The translations under genes were made by a program, and so were the position numbers. Of a DNA stretch of 64,000 nucleotides, positions 27,016 through 35,224 are shown one piece after another. The stretch lies in contig PYGV01000001.1 in assembly GCA_003022385.1 (NCBI GenBank), positions 36,649-100,648 on the forward strand, given 5' to 3'. Source of the stretch: a filamentous cyanobacterium CCP3. GTDB lineage: Bacteria > Cyanobacteriota > Cyanobacteriia > Phormidesmidales > Phormidesmidaceae. The number at the start of each line of letters is the position of its first letter. Positions within the stretch are counted from its first letter, which is position 1. The notes below the pieces were generated by a model. That model was not told the origin of the DNA, did no database searches, and saw only the letters and a list, made by a program, of their open reading frames with translations.

Positions 27016-27399
27016 GGCGCAAAACTGGCGATTTTGGATTTTGGATTTGTTGGCAGGCGGTAGGGTGGGCAGTGCCCACCAGTGACCTTTAAAGCCGAAC
27101 GGATTGTGGGCTGGGTTGCGCTGGCTGGTTGAGCGGGGATGAGTGGTGGGCACCGCCCACACTACTGGGAGGCTGCGCCCCCGTTAGCTGGGGGCAATCT
27201 AGCAAGACTTGGCTAGACAGCCGCGATACTGGCTGATCGACAGCGGGAAACAGCAGGGGAACTAATCGCTTAGCCATACGGGCTGTCCTTAGAGAATGGG
27301 TGAATGGTATTGATGAGGGAGACTGCCCCCGGCAGCGAGCGCAAGTGAGACACCGACAGATCGACGAGCCCTCAAAATCCCAAATCCAGGTTCTAAAAT
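27016..27399. other. 384-base repeat-bearing gap between the two devC genes
   Basis: No gene. It contains TTTTGGATTTTGGATTT (about 27031-27047) and two palindromic repeats of the GTGGGC-N3-GCCCAC type (27066-27078 and about 27147-27162). An operon-internal gap this long with repeats suggests insertion or decay between the two permease genes, or an internal promoter for devC2-devA. No complete transposase or direct-repeat boundary was seen. Confidence 0.55.
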
Positions 27400-28563
27400 T
27401 CATGCAAACACCTCCGCTGGGTCAGCGGTAACAGCCTTACGGACCGAAATGAGCCCCGACAGAGCGCACATCAGTACCGTAAGCGTAAATACGAAAAACA
27501 CCCGAAACACTGTCATCTGCATTGGCAGCGTCCCGGCGGTAGCATTCACCGCCAGCTCGTACAGCCCCAGCGCCAGAATTAACCCCGGCACGTAGCCCAT
27601 CAGCGCCAGCAAAACCGCTTCCTGAAGTACGGTCTTAAACAGGTAGCCGCCGCTGTAGCCGATCGCTTTGAGGGTGGCGTACTCACGCAGGTGGTCGCGA
27701 ATATCGGTGTAGAGAATTTGGTAGACAATCACAGTACCCACCACAAAGGAGACCACGACCCCCAGGCCAAAGATGAAGCCAATCGAAGTGGTCTGAATCC
27801 AGAACTGGCTCTCTTTCAGCACAATCTCGGGCTTGGTGTAGACCTCAACGTCGGCGGGCAGCTGGTCTTGCAAAGCCGCTTTAACCCGCTGGGCGTCGGC
27901 CTCTGGTTCCAGCAGTACTAGGCCCAGATTCACCTGGTTGAGCGGTCGCGGGTTGAAGTAGCGGCGAAAGTTTTGATCGCTCATGATCAGCGTGCCGTCG
28001 GCGGCAAAGCCACCACCGAGGTCGTACTGCCCCACAACGGTAATGCGGCGGCGATCGGCTTCGGTTTCGAGACCCACGGTTTGGGGGCCAAACTCTGGCC
28101 GCGATCGCCGATCGATGAAGGCGGTATTGGGCTGCTGCAGCGCCTGCCTGCCTTCGGGTGCATAGAGTTCTGGCATCAGAAACACTGGGTCACTGGGGTT
28201 AAAGGCGTAGACAAACATAGCCCGGCTGATCTTGGTTTCGGGGTTTTTCCACAGCGCGTACTCGGCATAGAGCGGCATCACCCGCTGCACGCCCTCAATA
28301 CCAGCGGCCTGGTACAGCCGCTCGCGCGGAAAGGCTTTCGTCGAGCTAATTTCAAGCGACTGGGGCGAGATCAGAAAAATGTCGCCGTTAAACTCGTCGT
28401 AGAAGTTGGTGGTGGTGCTGACCAGGGCCCCGAGAAACCCCAGGTTCATAAACATCAGCAGCACCGCAAAGGTAACCCCGGCCACCGCCACCAGCAAACG
28501 GGGGCGATCGTGGCGCAGGTTGTACCAGGCCAGGGGAATGCGGGGCAGACCAGGGAGTTTCAT
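27400..28563 (-). CDS. devC: DevC-family ABC exporter permease (first copy)
   Basis: 387-residue permease of a DevBCA exporter. The start is at 28563 (MKLPGLPRIPLAWYNLRHDR), 7 bases after the devB stop; a longer in-frame reading overlapping devB has a non-conserved, Arg/Pro-rich extension and is rejected. One N-terminal helix (VAVAGVTFAVLLMFMNLGFL), a large periplasmic domain, then three C-terminal helices around ILYTDIRDHLREYATLKAIGY and a final VRKAVTADPAEVFA. Its tight spacing to devB makes it the classical devB-devC pair. The next gene downstream is a second DevC, which is unusual. Confidence 0.93.
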   Translation of the reverse strand: MKLPGLPRIPLAWYNLRHDRPRLLVAVAGVTFAVLLMFMNLGFLGALVSTTTNFYDEFNGDIFLISPQSLEISSTKAFPRERLYQAAGIEGVQRVMPLYAEYALWKNPETKISRAMFVYAFNPSDPVFLMPELYAPEGRQALQQPNTAFIDRRSRPEFGPQTVGLETEADRRRITVVGQYDLGGGFAADGTLIMSDQNFRRYFNPRPLNQVNLGLVLLEPEADAQRVKAALQDQLPADVEVYTKPEIVLKESQFWIQTTSIGFIFGLGVVVSFVVGTVIVYQILYTDIRDHLREYATLKAIGYSGGYLFKTVLQEAVLLALMGYVPGLILALGLYELAVNATAGTLPMQMTVFRVFFVFTLTVLMCALSGLISVRKAVTADPAEVFA

Positions 28564-28570
28564 GCGTCCC

Positions 28571-29749
28571 TCACGACTCAATGTTGATTGCGACGTCCAC
28601 CTGGAGGTTGGTGAGGGCCGCCACCGCCTCGCTCTGGTCGACCGCCACCCGCACCTCAACCACGCGGGCATCGGCATTGGCGGCGGGGTCGTCGTCGAGC
28701 ACGTCGTTTTTGGCAATCTGCAGGCCGATCGCACTGACGGTGCCGGTCAGGGTTTCGCTAAAGGCCCCGTTACGGCTGGTAATGGTGACAGGCTGGCCCA
28801 CCTCGACCAGGCCGATGTCGGTCTCGTAGACCTCGGCCACCACCACCATCTGGTCGGTATTGCCCAGGGCCAAAATAGGGCCATCGTTAGGCGATACCGC
28901 CTCACCGGGAAAGGTGAAGATGTCGAGCACCTGCCCAGCCTGGGGAGCCCGAATGATGGTGCGGGCCAGCTGGGCCTCGGCCAGGGCTAAATTTTGGGCG
29001 GCAGAGTCGACCTGGCTGGCGACCTGGGCGCGGGTGGTGGTCGCCCGAGCCGAATCTACCTGGGCCTGAGCATTTCTAATGTCGTTGATGCGGGCCTGCT
29101 CAAGCCGCTGCCGGGTAGCCGTGGCGTTGGCAAGGTCGGCCTGCAGGCGATCGACGGTGGCCTGCTGGCGGTCTAGCTCCTGGCGAGAGATGGCTCCCGA
29201 TTCGTTGAGCTGCTGAAACCGGGCCAGGTCAATTTCGGCGACGTCAAGCTCGGCCTGGAGGCTCTGGATAGCGGCCTGCTGCGCGGCGATCGCGGCCTGC
29301 TGGGGCTCGTCGATTTGCCCTACTCGGGTGTTGGCCTCCTGCACTTGAGAGTTGCCCAGTGTCGTTTCAGCGGCGAGCTGGGCGCGGGCCTCGGCGAGTT
29401 GACTTGCCGCTACATCGCGCTCGGCCCGGCGCACCTCATAGGTGTCGAGGTAGGCCAGAACTTGGCCCTGCTCCACCTGTTCGCCCTCCTGTACCTCCAG
29501 GCGATCGATGCGGCCCGCCTCTGCCGTGGCGACATCAATCACCTGACTCACCGGCTCGACCCGGCCCAGGGCCACCACCTTGATCTGGCGAGGCGGCGGT
29601 AGCTCGGCCTGTTCTCGAGCCTCCTGGCGGGCCTGTAGCACGTTGCGGACAACCAGGGCAGAGCCAGTTCCAACTACTAGCAAAGCCGCGATTAAGAGCC
29701 AAAAGCTTGGCTTTTTCCAGGGTTGAGCAGATTGAAAAGACATAGGCAT
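28571..29749 (-). CDS. devB: DevB-family HlyD-like membrane fusion protein
   Basis: Periplasmic adaptor linking the DevC/DevA pump to an outer-membrane channel. A single N-terminal membrane helix (SFWLLIAALLVVGTGSALVV) is followed by a barrel/lipoyl half-motif (GRVEPVSQVIDVATAEAGRI, EVQEGEQVEQGQVLAYLD). A long Ala/Gln-rich coiled-coil hairpin spans about 100-255, then come the second lipoyl half (IIRAPQAGQVLDIFTFPGE) and a beta-barrel domain to the C-terminus. 392 residues is normal for DevB. The start may be the second Met, two codons on. First gene of the devB-devC-devC-devA operon; the promoter should lie within 29750-29960. Confidence 0.93.
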   Translation of the reverse strand: MPMSFQSAQPWKKPSFWLLIAALLVVGTGSALVVRNVLQARQEAREQAELPPPRQIKVVALGRVEPVSQVIDVATAEAGRIDRLEVQEGEQVEQGQVLAYLDTYEVRRAERDVAASQLAEARAQLAAETTLGNSQVQEANTRVGQIDEPQQAAIAAQQAAIQSLQAELDVAEIDLARFQQLNESGAISRQELDRQQATVDRLQADLANATATRQRLEQARINDIRNAQAQVDSARATTTRAQVASQVDSAAQNLALAEAQLARTIIRAPQAGQVLDIFTFPGEAVSPNDGPILALGNTDQMVVVAEVYETDIGLVEVGQPVTITSRNGAFSETLTGTVSAIGLQIAKNDVLDDDPAANADARVVEVRVAVDQSEAVAALTNLQVDVAINIES

Positions 29750-30206
29750 TTAGGGGGCAAGACGAGAGATATAACGCCAACGCCTACGTTGGCCCCAGCC
29801 CCAAGCGTTGCAAAAGGGCTATGCCTAAAATTTAACTGAACGGTGTAGTTTAGTCAATGGTCTTGTCTTTTCCTGGTGAATTGCCCTGAGGATGCCATCA
29901 TACTTTCGGCGATATTTCCCCATACTTTTGGTCTTCCCCTGCGGGCCGATCTGCATACTTTTCTGTAACGACAGACCCGGGCTTTGCCCCTATCGTTAGA
30001 AAAATCAGCGGTGCCTCACTGAGCCCCTGATACCAAGCCTTTCAGCCCTACTTGCACGAGTCCGCTCTGGCTCGACAGCGTTCAGTCTGTGACCTCCGGT
30101 TGCAGTGCTGACAGCTTGGTGCGCCCGTTGGTTGGTGTTCCCCTCCGGTAAGGGGTGGGGAAATCGCTCCCCATTTCTACTCCCCCTCCCAAAGGAGACT
30201 TCATTC
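29750..30206. other. Intergenic region upstream of devB
   Basis: No gene. It contains three copies of CATACTTT(T) on the plus strand starting at 29898, 29921 and 29953, i.e. AAAGTATG upstream of devB on the minus strand, 150-210 bases from the devB start. These could be regulator sites. Next to the pseudogene is the hairpin-prone GGGGAAATCGCTCCCC at about 30157-30172 and a strong AAAGGAGA ribosome-binding site at 30191-30198. Confidence 0.5.
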
Positions 30207-30558
30207 ATGTCTAGCTACCGTAACCCCTTACCGCAGCTGAGCGATCGCCTGTTTCTGACCGATGGCGGTATGGAAACCACCTTTATCTTTATTATCGGGG
30301 CCTTGATCTGCCCCACTTCGCTGCCTTTGACCTCCTCAAAACCGCCGAGGGCTACCAGGTGATCGCCAGCTACTTTCGTACCTACCTCGATTTAGCCGTT
30401 CAACGGTGGGTGGACTTCACTCTCGAAAGCCCTGCCTGGCAGACTATTTGCTAGCCGATGGCCAAACCACCCAGGCCGACACTGAGTCGCTGCTGCTGGC
30501 CAACAGCCATAGCCCCTATTCCTCGATCCCTAAGCGCTGGCCAATCGCCTATTGGTAG
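30207..30558 (+). pseudogene. Homocysteine S-methyltransferase remnant
   Basis: A start codon with a strong Shine-Dalgarno is followed by MSSYRNPLPQLSDRLFLTDG and GMETTFIF, the conserved N-terminus of homocysteine S-methyltransferase (TDGGMETTLIF motif). Near 30295 the reading frame shifts by one base and continues as LDLPHFAAFDLLKTAEGYQ and IASYFRTYLDLAVQRWVDFT, again matching the family. It then reaches a TAG at 30452-30454. Only the first third is recognisable, and the C-terminal zinc-binding Cys motifs are gone. The intact ribosome-binding site and the high similarity of the remaining part suggest recent loss. The downstream limit of 30558 is soft. Confidence 0.8.
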
Positions 30559-30612
30559 TGGTGGCTACTTGCTATAGCCCGTTTCCCGCCCCAGCAACGC
30601 CGCACATTGGAG

Positions 30613-31572
30613 TTAGCTCTCCCCGCTGGTCGGCACCGCTGTCGGCACCCCGGCCGGAGCATCAACCGTAGAATTTTCAATTGGTGGGGAAGCAGGCACC
30701 TCGGGTAGGGGATTGACCACACCTGGTGGGGTATCGTTGTAGCGCCGCAGTTCTTCGACCGGAGAGAGCGGGTCTAAGGGGCTGGCCTCCAGGCTCTGGG
30801 GGTTAGCGACAGGAGTAATATCAGAAATCAGAGCGGGGTCTAAAATTGCGCCTTCTTGCTCAAACGGGGCCTGCTGCTCCAGAGCCTCCAGCAGATTGGG
30901 ACGCAGGGCAGTCAGGGGGTCGTTCGCAGGGGGGCGGTAGTTGGGGTCACCCAGCCGTAGACCCGCCATCAGGTCGCTGGTTTGGTAAAACCCCAGCAGA
31001 TCAAATTCAACAATTTGTAGATTTACCCCGCTGACAAACGCCATTTGACCGCCGTAGAGCGCAAATTCTTGCCCAGTGCTGCCTGTCACCAGGACCGGGC
31101 CAGAGGGCGCGGTGGCCAGGGCCATAATCAGCGTTAGCTGCCGAGAGGGAACGTAGCGCACTACCACGGCGGTGCTGTTGAGCCCCACCGTCGCATTGGC
31201 GGTTTGAACGGTGGTACGGCCTCGTCCGGGTGGAATAAAGACCGCCACCGTACCCTGAGCGAGGTACAAATTACGGGTGTCAGGCCAAAAGCGCAGGCTA
31301 GCCTGCTCGCCCACCCGGGTGAGTGAGCCATCGTTAAACAGCACTTCGGCCTTGGCCATGGTGCTGGTGTTGAGGGTTTCGCCAGGGCAAAAGCAGTCGG
31401 CAACGGCGGCTGGGCGAGTCACGCCGCCAGCCGAGAGCAGGTTCACCTGGTTGCTGCTGCTGCTGAGCTTGGCCCAGGTCCAGGGTACCTCCGCCAGGGC
31501 AGGGGACGCGATCGCAGCACTGCCGACCACAGCCAGCAGCATCGCCAAAAAAATATCGGTACGGAGAACCAT
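30613..31572 (-). CDS. FecR-domain exported protein
   Basis: 319-residue exported protein. A signal peptide ends near residue 27 (ASPALA|EVPW). Residues about 40-165 form a FecR-like beta domain: an early LLSAGG, a mid segment ADCFCPGETLNTS, then AKAEVLFNDGSLTRVGEQASL and LAQGTVAVFIPPGRGRTTVQ, then TANATVGLNSTAVVVRYV. The C-terminal third is Pro-rich and low-complexity. In cyanobacteria such FecR proteins occur free of iron uptake and probably act as periplasmic or surface proteins. It is divergent from a predicted outer-membrane barrel gene, sharing a 331-base intergenic region. Confidence 0.8.
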   Translation of the reverse strand: MVLRTDIFLAMLLAVVGSAAIASPALAEVPWTWAKLSSSSNQVNLLSAGGVTRPAAVADCFCPGETLNTSTMAKAEVLFNDGSLTRVGEQASLRFWPDTRNLYLAQGTVAVFIPPGRGRTTVQTANATVGLNSTAVVVRYVPSRQLTLIMALATAPSGPVLVTGSTGQEFALYGGQMAFVSGVNLQIVEFDLLGFYQTSDLMAGLRLGDPNYRPPANDPLTALRPNLLEALEQQAPFEQEGAILDPALISDITPVANPQSLEASPLDPLSPVEELRRYNDTPPGVVNPLPEVPASPPIENSTVDAPAGVPTAVPTSGES

Positions 31573-31903
31573 AGCAGTGAAAAGTGACCACGAATTACAG
31601 CAGGCCTACAGCCTTGAGGTAGATGCGGCCAACGCGCCCTGGCTCTTAAATGGCCGAGGGATTATGCGTAGAATACCCCAGCGACGGCGGTGTAGCTCTA
31701 GGGGCGACGCCCTTAGCTGGAGGGAGGCAGCACCGCCGAAGACATACTGACTGAATGGGACACCTGAATGGAGACATGCACGCTTAGCTCTATGGTAAGT
31801 TTCAGTCGACAGCATTTGGTGCTGATTCACAAATCTTGTGCCCTTCGCAAATTAAATATTTAGTAAACATGGGTTTTAGTTTCAGGAATTTCGAGCCAGA
31901 TCA
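31573..31903. promoter_or_regulatory. Divergent promoter region between FecR-domain and barrel genes
   Basis: The 331-base gap holds promoters for both directions. A hairpin AGCT-CTA-GGGGC-GAC-GCCC-TT-AGCT lies at about 31693-31716. The 50 bases before the barrel start are AT-rich (CGCAAATTAAATATTTAGTAAAC). No -10/-35 pair could be fixed with confidence, and no coding sequence is visible. Confidence 0.4.
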
Positions 31904-33298
31904 GTGATTCTTCTGTTGGCAAGACAACTACCTTTCTCTAGGCAGACTCCATTGGTTAAGCGGCACCCCCCCCTTCAACTGGCACTCGTGAGCCTCGGCC
32001 TGCTCTGTGGAGCCATGCCCAGCTACGCCCGCCCGACCAGCCATACAGCCGCCGATCTGGCCGCCCAGCAGCCAACGGTGGCCCAGGCTGACACGGCTAC
32101 CCCTGGCGATCGCGCCATCCCGGCCGCAGCTTGGGTTACGGCCACTGCACCAGAGGCCTTACTCAGACAGTCCGCGATCGAGGCCGCCAGAGCCTCAAAC
32201 CAGTCTTCACAGGTTATTGCCTCCCCAACAGATCCCCAGACGGTCCCGGTCGCCGCGGCGGCGACCCCTGCGACGGCTGCCGATCGAACCTCACGGGTAG
32301 CCGCCCCCGACCCCGCTCTCAGTACCCAGAGCTATCTGACCAGCGCAGCCGCGCTGGTGGCTCCAACCCGGGCCGATAGTTCACCTGTCTCTCCTGCCCA
32401 TCGCCCCGTTGAGCTGGCCCAGGATGACAGCGCCCCTGATCTGCCCCAGGACCCAGAGCTGGGGGTAATCCAGGTGCGGAGCCTGCTCGAAGACAACGAT
32501 TTGGGTATTTTGCGCATTCGCGACCAGCCTCAGCTACCGACCCAGACGGCGCAGCCCCCCGCGAAAATTGGGTTTCTCTCGGCTCGTCTAGCGATCGCCA
32601 GCAGCGACAATATTCTGCTGGCCGTTAACGACGTGGGCGGGCTGACCAACGATATCTTCCTGCGCCCCTCGATTGCCTTTGGCGTCTATCCCAGCCTAGG
32701 GCCTCAAACCGCCCTGATTGCCACCGCTGACCTGGGGCTACAGCGCTATGGCGCTCAGTCATCGCTCAACTACGACGATCTGCGGTTTCGGCTGGGCTTG
32801 CGTCAGGGGTTAAGCCCCCGCAGCTACGGGCAGCTGATCGTGACCTACCAGGAGCTATATCGACCAGGGGGCAACCGGAGCCGATTCTTTAAAAACACGG
32901 CCCTGGGCCTCACGCTGGGCCGCCGCGACCCCATTACGTCAAAACTGGCCCTCGACTCCTACTATTTGCTCCAGTACAACGATGCTCAATCGACCAGCAG
33001 CGGCACCGCCACTGACTTCAGCCGCATTTTTCAGTCGGCTGGAGCCTATTTGGGCTACGACATCACCCCAAGAGTTCAGGTGGGCGTGAGCTATCAGCTC
33101 AACTTAATCGACTACACTGCTCAACCTCGCTACGACACATTTCAGCAGGTGCTGGGGCAGGTGGTGTATCGGCTTGCCCCCAATTTGCGCCTGAACTTGT
33201 ACGGTGGGGTTAGCTTTGGGCGATCGTCGGAACCCCGGGTGCGGTTTGACGACACCTTTTTTGGTGCAGCCATTGATGCCACGATACCCTTGTTTTAG
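31904..33298 (+). CDS. Predicted outer-membrane beta-barrel protein
   Basis: 464 residues. A signal peptide (LALVSLGLLCGAMPSYA) is followed by a Thr/Ala/Pro-rich linker of about 140 residues and then, from about 200, alternating amphipathic strands with tyrosine-rich girdles (LGLQRYGAQSSLNYDDLRFR, YLGYDITPRVQVGVSYQLNL, LRLNLYGGVSFG). It ends in AIDATIPLF; the terminal Phe is the usual BAM recognition residue. The family is not one I can name. The GTG at 31904 is the listed start; a TTG at 31952, nearer the signal peptide, is an alternative. The gene order suggests pairing with the divergent FecR-domain protein. Confidence 0.7.
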   Translation: MILLLARQLPFSRQTPLVKRHPPLQLALVSLGLLCGAMPSYARPTSHTAADLAAQQPTVAQADTATPGDRAIPAAAWVTATAPEALLRQSAIEAARASNQSSQVIASPTDPQTVPVAAAATPATAADRTSRVAAPDPALSTQSYLTSAAALVAPTRADSSPVSPAHRPVELAQDDSAPDLPQDPELGVIQVRSLLEDNDLGILRIRDQPQLPTQTAQPPAKIGFLSARLAIASSDNILLAVNDVGGLTNDIFLRPSIAFGVYPSLGPQTALIATADLGLQRYGAQSSLNYDDLRFRLGLRQGLSPRSYGQLIVTYQELYRPGGNRSRFFKNTALGLTLGRRDPITSKLALDSYYLLQYNDAQSTSSGTATDFSRIFQSAGAYLGYDITPRVQVGVSYQLNLIDYTAQPRYDTFQQVLGQVVYRLAPNLRLNLYGGVSFGRSSEPRVRFDDTFFGAAIDATIPLF

Positions 33299-33321
33299 AG
33301 CGCTAATGCGATCGCAGCACT

Positions 33322-34143
33322 ATGGGGCACGTCAACCAACGCCGTCACTTCCTCACAGCCTTGGCCTCGGGACTGCTGTTCATCCTGGGCTGCAGCGCCC
33401 CTACCCTACCCCTGGCACCCCCCAGGGCGCGCAGCTACGTGGGCGACCCCGACCAGCTAGTGGTCTCTACGGAGCCTGCTTTTCCGCCCTTTGTCTACCA
33501 GACGGCGACAGGCGAGCTGGTGGGCTTTGATGTCGATTTAATGAACGAGGTGGCGCGGCGGCTGGGGCTAAAGGTTGACTTTGCCTACATTCCCTTTGAT
33601 GGACTGATGGCCACCCTGGAGGCCGGTACTGCTGATGCCTCGATCGATGCCATCACCATTACCGCCCGGCGCGACGAAACCATCGACTTTTCGCGACCCT
33701 ACTTCAGCTCGGGGCTGGCTGTTGCCGTACGCCGCGACGAAACCAGCATTGCCTCACTGTCTGACCTGGCGGGCAAAAAAATTGCCGTCAAGCTGGGCAC
33801 CACGGGAGCAGAGCTGGCCGCCCAAGTGCCCAATACTCAGCTGATCACCTTTGACTCAGCCGAAAAAGCCCTGCTTGACCTGGAGAAAGGCAACGTGGAT
33901 GCGGTGATCAAAGACAAGCCCACCACCCTGGGAATGCTGACGATGGCCAACATTAAAGACGTGCGCCTGCTCGACCAGCTGCTCACTGAGGAATACTACG
34001 GCATTGCTCTGCCTCCCAATTCACCCAACAAGCCTCACATTGATGCGGTTTTGAGTGACATGCTGGCCGATGGCACGATCGCCGCGCTGCACCGCAAGTG
34101 GTTTGGCTACGACCCTGAACCTGTGCCGGAGGTGGGCTATTAG
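33322..34143 (+). CDS. Amino-acid-type ABC transporter substrate-binding lipoprotein (orphan)
   Basis: 273 residues. The N-terminus has a lipobox (FILGC, Cys24) preceded by RRHFLTAL, which also resembles a twin-arginine signal. The mature protein is a family-3 solute-binding protein: VVSTEPAFPPFVYQTATGEL, VGFDVDLMNEVARRLGLKVD, the hinge ADASIDAITITARRDETIDF, then GKKIAVKLGTTGA. That is the HisJ/GlnH polar-amino-acid type. No permease or ATPase gene is nearby, so the partner transporter is elsewhere, or the protein acts as a receptor. It follows the barrel gene by 23 bases and is probably co-transcribed. Confidence 0.9.
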   Translation: MGHVNQRRHFLTALASGLLFILGCSAPTLPLAPPRARSYVGDPDQLVVSTEPAFPPFVYQTATGELVGFDVDLMNEVARRLGLKVDFAYIPFDGLMATLEAGTADASIDAITITARRDETIDFSRPYFSSGLAVAVRRDETSIASLSDLAGKKIAVKLGTTGAELAAQVPNTQLITFDSAEKALLDLEKGNVDAVIKDKPTTLGMLTMANIKDVRLLDQLLTEEYYGIALPPNSPNKPHIDAVLSDMLADGTIAALHRKWFGYDPEPVPEVGY

Positions 34144-34251
34144 CCTAGTACAGCAAGGCAGCAATAAACCTGCTGTTCAGGAAGCTTGAAACGCTGATAC
34201 CCTGAGGATTTTTCATGTTTAACTTTGCATTTTGAACTCCGCGTAGCGGTA

Positions 34252-34830
34252 TTAGTCGTTAATCTCAGCCAGCTCAATCACCTGGTTGTCGTAGTCTCGA
34301 ACCAGAAAGTTGAGAGGCTTTTCGTTGCGAATTTTGTGCTGTACACCGCCGAGCTGCACCCGCATCAGAATGTATTCCAGGCAGTTGTGGTCGAAGCAGA
34401 CGTGGCGCTGCTGGTTGCGATGGCCCAGGCTGGCTCCGCTAACGACGTGCAGCTGAGTGTTTTTGCGCAGCTGATACCACAGCCCTTCAGGGCTGCTGAG
34501 CGTGCCCTGGTTGGCAAAGCTGGTGGCCCCGCCTAGGTACATGGGGTCAAGCCCAGCGGTGCCCAGGGTTTGCTCGTAGTTGTAGTAGTAGTGCAGGGGC
34601 ACCTCGGCGGCGGGCAGGTTGAGCATGCCCTCGTAGAAGCGGCGGGCGATCTCCAGATCAGACACCATGACGGTGTAGACCTTGGGGGCACTTTTGAGAA
34701 ACATCCACATGGCCCCGGCATAGGCCACCAGCAGCATGACCATAACCCCCTGGGTCGACATGATGCTGTCGAGGGGTAGCCCTAGCATGGCTACTGGGGC
34801 AGGGGCAATGGGGGATAGGTTAAGCAACAT
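34252..34830 (-). CDS. Membrane-anchored VOC (glyoxalase-like) family protein
   Basis: 192 residues. One hydrophobic helix at about 28-48 (STQGVMVMLLVAYAGAMWMF) is followed by a vicinal-oxygen-chelate fold: KVYTVMVSDLEIARRFYEGM, LNLPAAEVPLHYYYNY, HVCFDHNCLEYILMRVQ and the terminal LNFLVRDYDNQVIELAEIND. The final Glu and an internal His are in metal-ligand positions, but I cannot confirm a full ligand set. The enzyme class is not assignable (dioxygenase, glyoxalase and resistance proteins share the fold). It stands alone on the minus strand, convergent with the binding-protein gene. Confidence 0.75.
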   Translation of the reverse strand: MLLNLSPIAPAPVAMLGLPLDSIMSTQGVMVMLLVAYAGAMWMFLKSAPKVYTVMVSDLEIARRFYEGMLNLPAAEVPLHYYYNYEQTLGTAGLDPMYLGGATSFANQGTLSSPEGLWYQLRKNTQLHVVSGASLGHRNQQRHVCFDHNCLEYILMRVQLGGVQHKIRNEKPLNFLVRDYDNQVIELAEIND

Positions 34831-35224
34831 AGGCCCACAGGAGAGATAACAAAGCGACGGCTGGCGACGTATTGTACAGGCGGCAAGCTTGCCTTTCTCA
34901 GTGTATCAATTCTGCAATAAACTCTCCTGGCTTGGAAAGGGCTATCTTGACGGCAGCTTCACGTTGTTGAGCCTGAGTCGCTACGCTGGGCTAGCGCGGG
35001 CGTCGCGATCGCCCGAATCGAGCCTGGAGTAGGGGAGTGTTAAAGCCCCTACAATCGCTAAAACTTTGCCATTCAGGCCTGGTTTTCAAAAAAATTAAGT
35101 CGCCAAAATCGCCACGCTAGGTATATTAGAGGCTGATTTATCCGCAGATTTGGTCGGCGGCGGGCCTTTCGCCCCAGCGGCGGCAGCTGTGGGGTGGTGG
35201 CGAATGTTTTTCACGGCTTAACCC
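34831..35224. other. 394-base non-coding region before the sigma-like gene
   Basis: No gene is visible. A TATATT at about 35122 could be a -10 box for the following gene. GTAGGGG (about 35029-35035) can pair with CCCCTAC (about 35046-35052). A GGGC-rich hairpin lies in the leader at about 35155-35180. No recognised riboswitch. Confidence 0.4.

Noticed and set aside
25843..27162. Longer devC' reading starting at 27162
   Set aside because: The 49-residue extension lies in repeat sequence and is non-conserved; the ATG at 27015 begins the conserved MRRTPLALLNL start.
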